Below, piece after piece: positions 6,211-6,950 of a DNA stretch of 6,950 bases. This DNA comes from Gemmatimonadota bacterium (GTDB lineage Bacteria > Gemmatimonadota > Gemmatimonadetes > JACCXV01). The position numbers and the translations under genes are program-made. The notes under the pieces were generated by a model. It worked only from the letters and a program-made list of their open reading frames with translations. It had not been told where the DNA came from and did no database searches. The stretch is from positions 1 through 6,950 of the forward strand of contig JACCXV010000066.1 of assembly GCA_013696835.1 (NCBI GenBank), read 5' to 3'. Positions within the stretch are counted from its first letter, which is position 1. The number at the start of each line of letters is the position of its first letter.

Positions 6211-6950
6211 ATGCCTGCAGCGTCACCTTTCGAATTGATCGAGCGTCGGGACCCTCCCGCAACCGCGCTCGCCGCTTGGCGGGCCAACGTCGGTGGTCTG
6301 GTGAGCATCGACGCACCCCTTCGCGGCGGTGCTTCGGCAGCGGCTTCCGCGCCATCATCGGATGGGAAGCGCGCGCTGCGCCACTTCCCGGAGCCCCCCC
6401 TCCCGCGCCTGCTGGTGATCAGCTGGAACGTGTGGGTCGGTCGGGGGCGCCTGCTGCGGCTGGTGGAACGGGTGCGCGCGGGTGCCTTCGCCGCGCTGGC
6501 TGCGTACGCGGATGCGCCGCTGGTGATCCTCCTGCAGGAGGCGTTCCGAGCCGATCCGAGCGTGCCGGGGGCTTCCAACGGGGCCGGTCCTCGTGACCGC
6601 CCCCGCGACACGGGAGCGCGTGAGGACGTCGTCGATGTCGCGCGCGAGCTCGGCCTGCACCTGAGGTATGCCCCCTCCATGCGCAACGCCTCGGCGGCGG
6701 CGGAGCGGGGCGCGGCCCCGCCGAGCGACCGGGGAAACGCGATCCTCACCTCGCTGCCGATCCTCCGGGCGAGCGCAGCGGAGCTCCCGTTCGTGATCCA
6801 GCGCCGGGTGGCCATCACGGCTTCCGTTCTGCTCGACGCCTCCACCGAACGCGAAGCCGCGCCCGCGCAGCCGCAGCCTGACCTCGCGCCTGCACACGGG
6901 TCGCGGCGTCGCACGCTCACCGTGGTGAGCGCGCATCTCGACCCTCTGGG
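6211..6950 (+). CDS. Endonuclease/exonuclease/phosphatase (EEP) family protein, partial (C-terminus beyond the right edge)
   Basis: From ATG 6211 the frame is open for 246 codons to the window end. It matches the N-terminal half of the DNase I-like EEP fold: LLVISWNVWVG (67-77) with the metal-site Asn73, LVILLQEAF (104-112) with the catalytic metal-binding Glu110, SDRGNAILTSLPI (172-184), and VVSAHLD (238-244) with His242. The terminal Asp/His catalytic motifs (typically SDH) would lie outside the window. The first ~60 residues are an Ala-rich extension without a clear signal peptide. EEP enzymes hydrolyse phosphodiesters or phosphomonoesters in nucleic acids, inositol phosphates or sphingomyelin; the substrate cannot be told here. 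Start: an in-frame GTG at 6196 is an alternative; neither has an obvious Shine-Dalgarno. Ala/Gln/Pro-rich stretches at about 117-137 and 211-232 look like surface-loop insertions. Confidence 0.8.
   Translation, partial: MPAASPFELIERRDPPATALAAWRANVGGLVSIDAPLRGGASAAASAPSSDGKRALRHFPEPPLPRLLVISWNVWVGRGRLLRLVERVRAGAFAALAAYADAPLVILLQEAFRADPSVPGASNGAGPRDRPRDTGAREDVVDVARELGLHLRYAPSMRNASAAAERGAAPPSDRGNAILTSLPILRASAAELPFVIQRRVAITASVLLDASTEREAAPAQPQPDLAPAHGSRRRTLTVVSAHLDPL

Noticed and set aside
5958..6920. Upstream extension of the CBS gene frame to about 644 codons
   Set aside because: A strong ribosome binding site and ATG sit at 5957, and the extension overlaps the EEP-family gene on the other strand and looks like non-coding Arg/Ser/Ala-rich sequence.

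Overview
The window is a compact, very GC-rich bacterial chromosome segment. It is roughly 70% GC by eye, with G/C favoured at third codon positions, which makes long spurious ORFs on the opposite strand. The gene set is housekeeping or stress-related, with no mobile element, CRISPR array or RNA gene visible. Base composition, a lipoprotein-type gamma-glutamyltransferase and a small secreted His/Cys-rich protein would suit a soil-type bacterium such as a Gemmatimonadota or myxobacterial-type lineage. That placement is inference only; no marker gene is present.

Layout from left to right: (1) a secreted small His/Cys-rich protein on the minus strand, starting at 313 and cut by the left edge; (2) a 140-bp divergent intergenic region with a good sigma70-type promoter for (3) gamma-glutamyltransferase, plus strand, 454-2511; (4) otsB, trehalose-6-phosphate phosphatase, minus strand, 2484-3281, whose 3' end overlaps the 3' end of ggt by 28 bp; (5) otsA, trehalose-6-phosphate synthase, minus strand, 3278-4867, overlapping otsB in an ATGA junction; (6) a 118-bp gap holding two perfect tandem hairpins; (7) a tandem-CBS-domain protein with a long disordered N-terminus, minus strand, 4986-5957; (8) a 253-bp divergent intergenic region with a sigma54-like -24/-12 element facing the CBS gene; (9) an endonuclease/exonuclease/phosphatase-family protein, plus strand, from 6211, cut by the right edge.

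The clearest functional unit is the otsA-otsB pair: OtsA makes trehalose 6-phosphate from UDP-glucose and glucose 6-phosphate, and OtsB removes the phosphate to give trehalose. The CBS-domain gene lies just upstream on the same strand and may share transcription with otsAB, through or controlled by the two hairpins. A possible sigma54 promoter ahead of it would put an adenylate-sensing protein and trehalose synthesis under nitrogen- or stress-type control; this is a hypothesis. The two edge genes are truncated and open in frame to the window ends. Nothing here clearly amounts to a new system. The items most worth a second look are the sigma54-like site, the hairpin leader before otsA, the insertion and substituted substrate-site residue in the gamma-glutamyltransferase, and the small His/Cys protein at the left edge.
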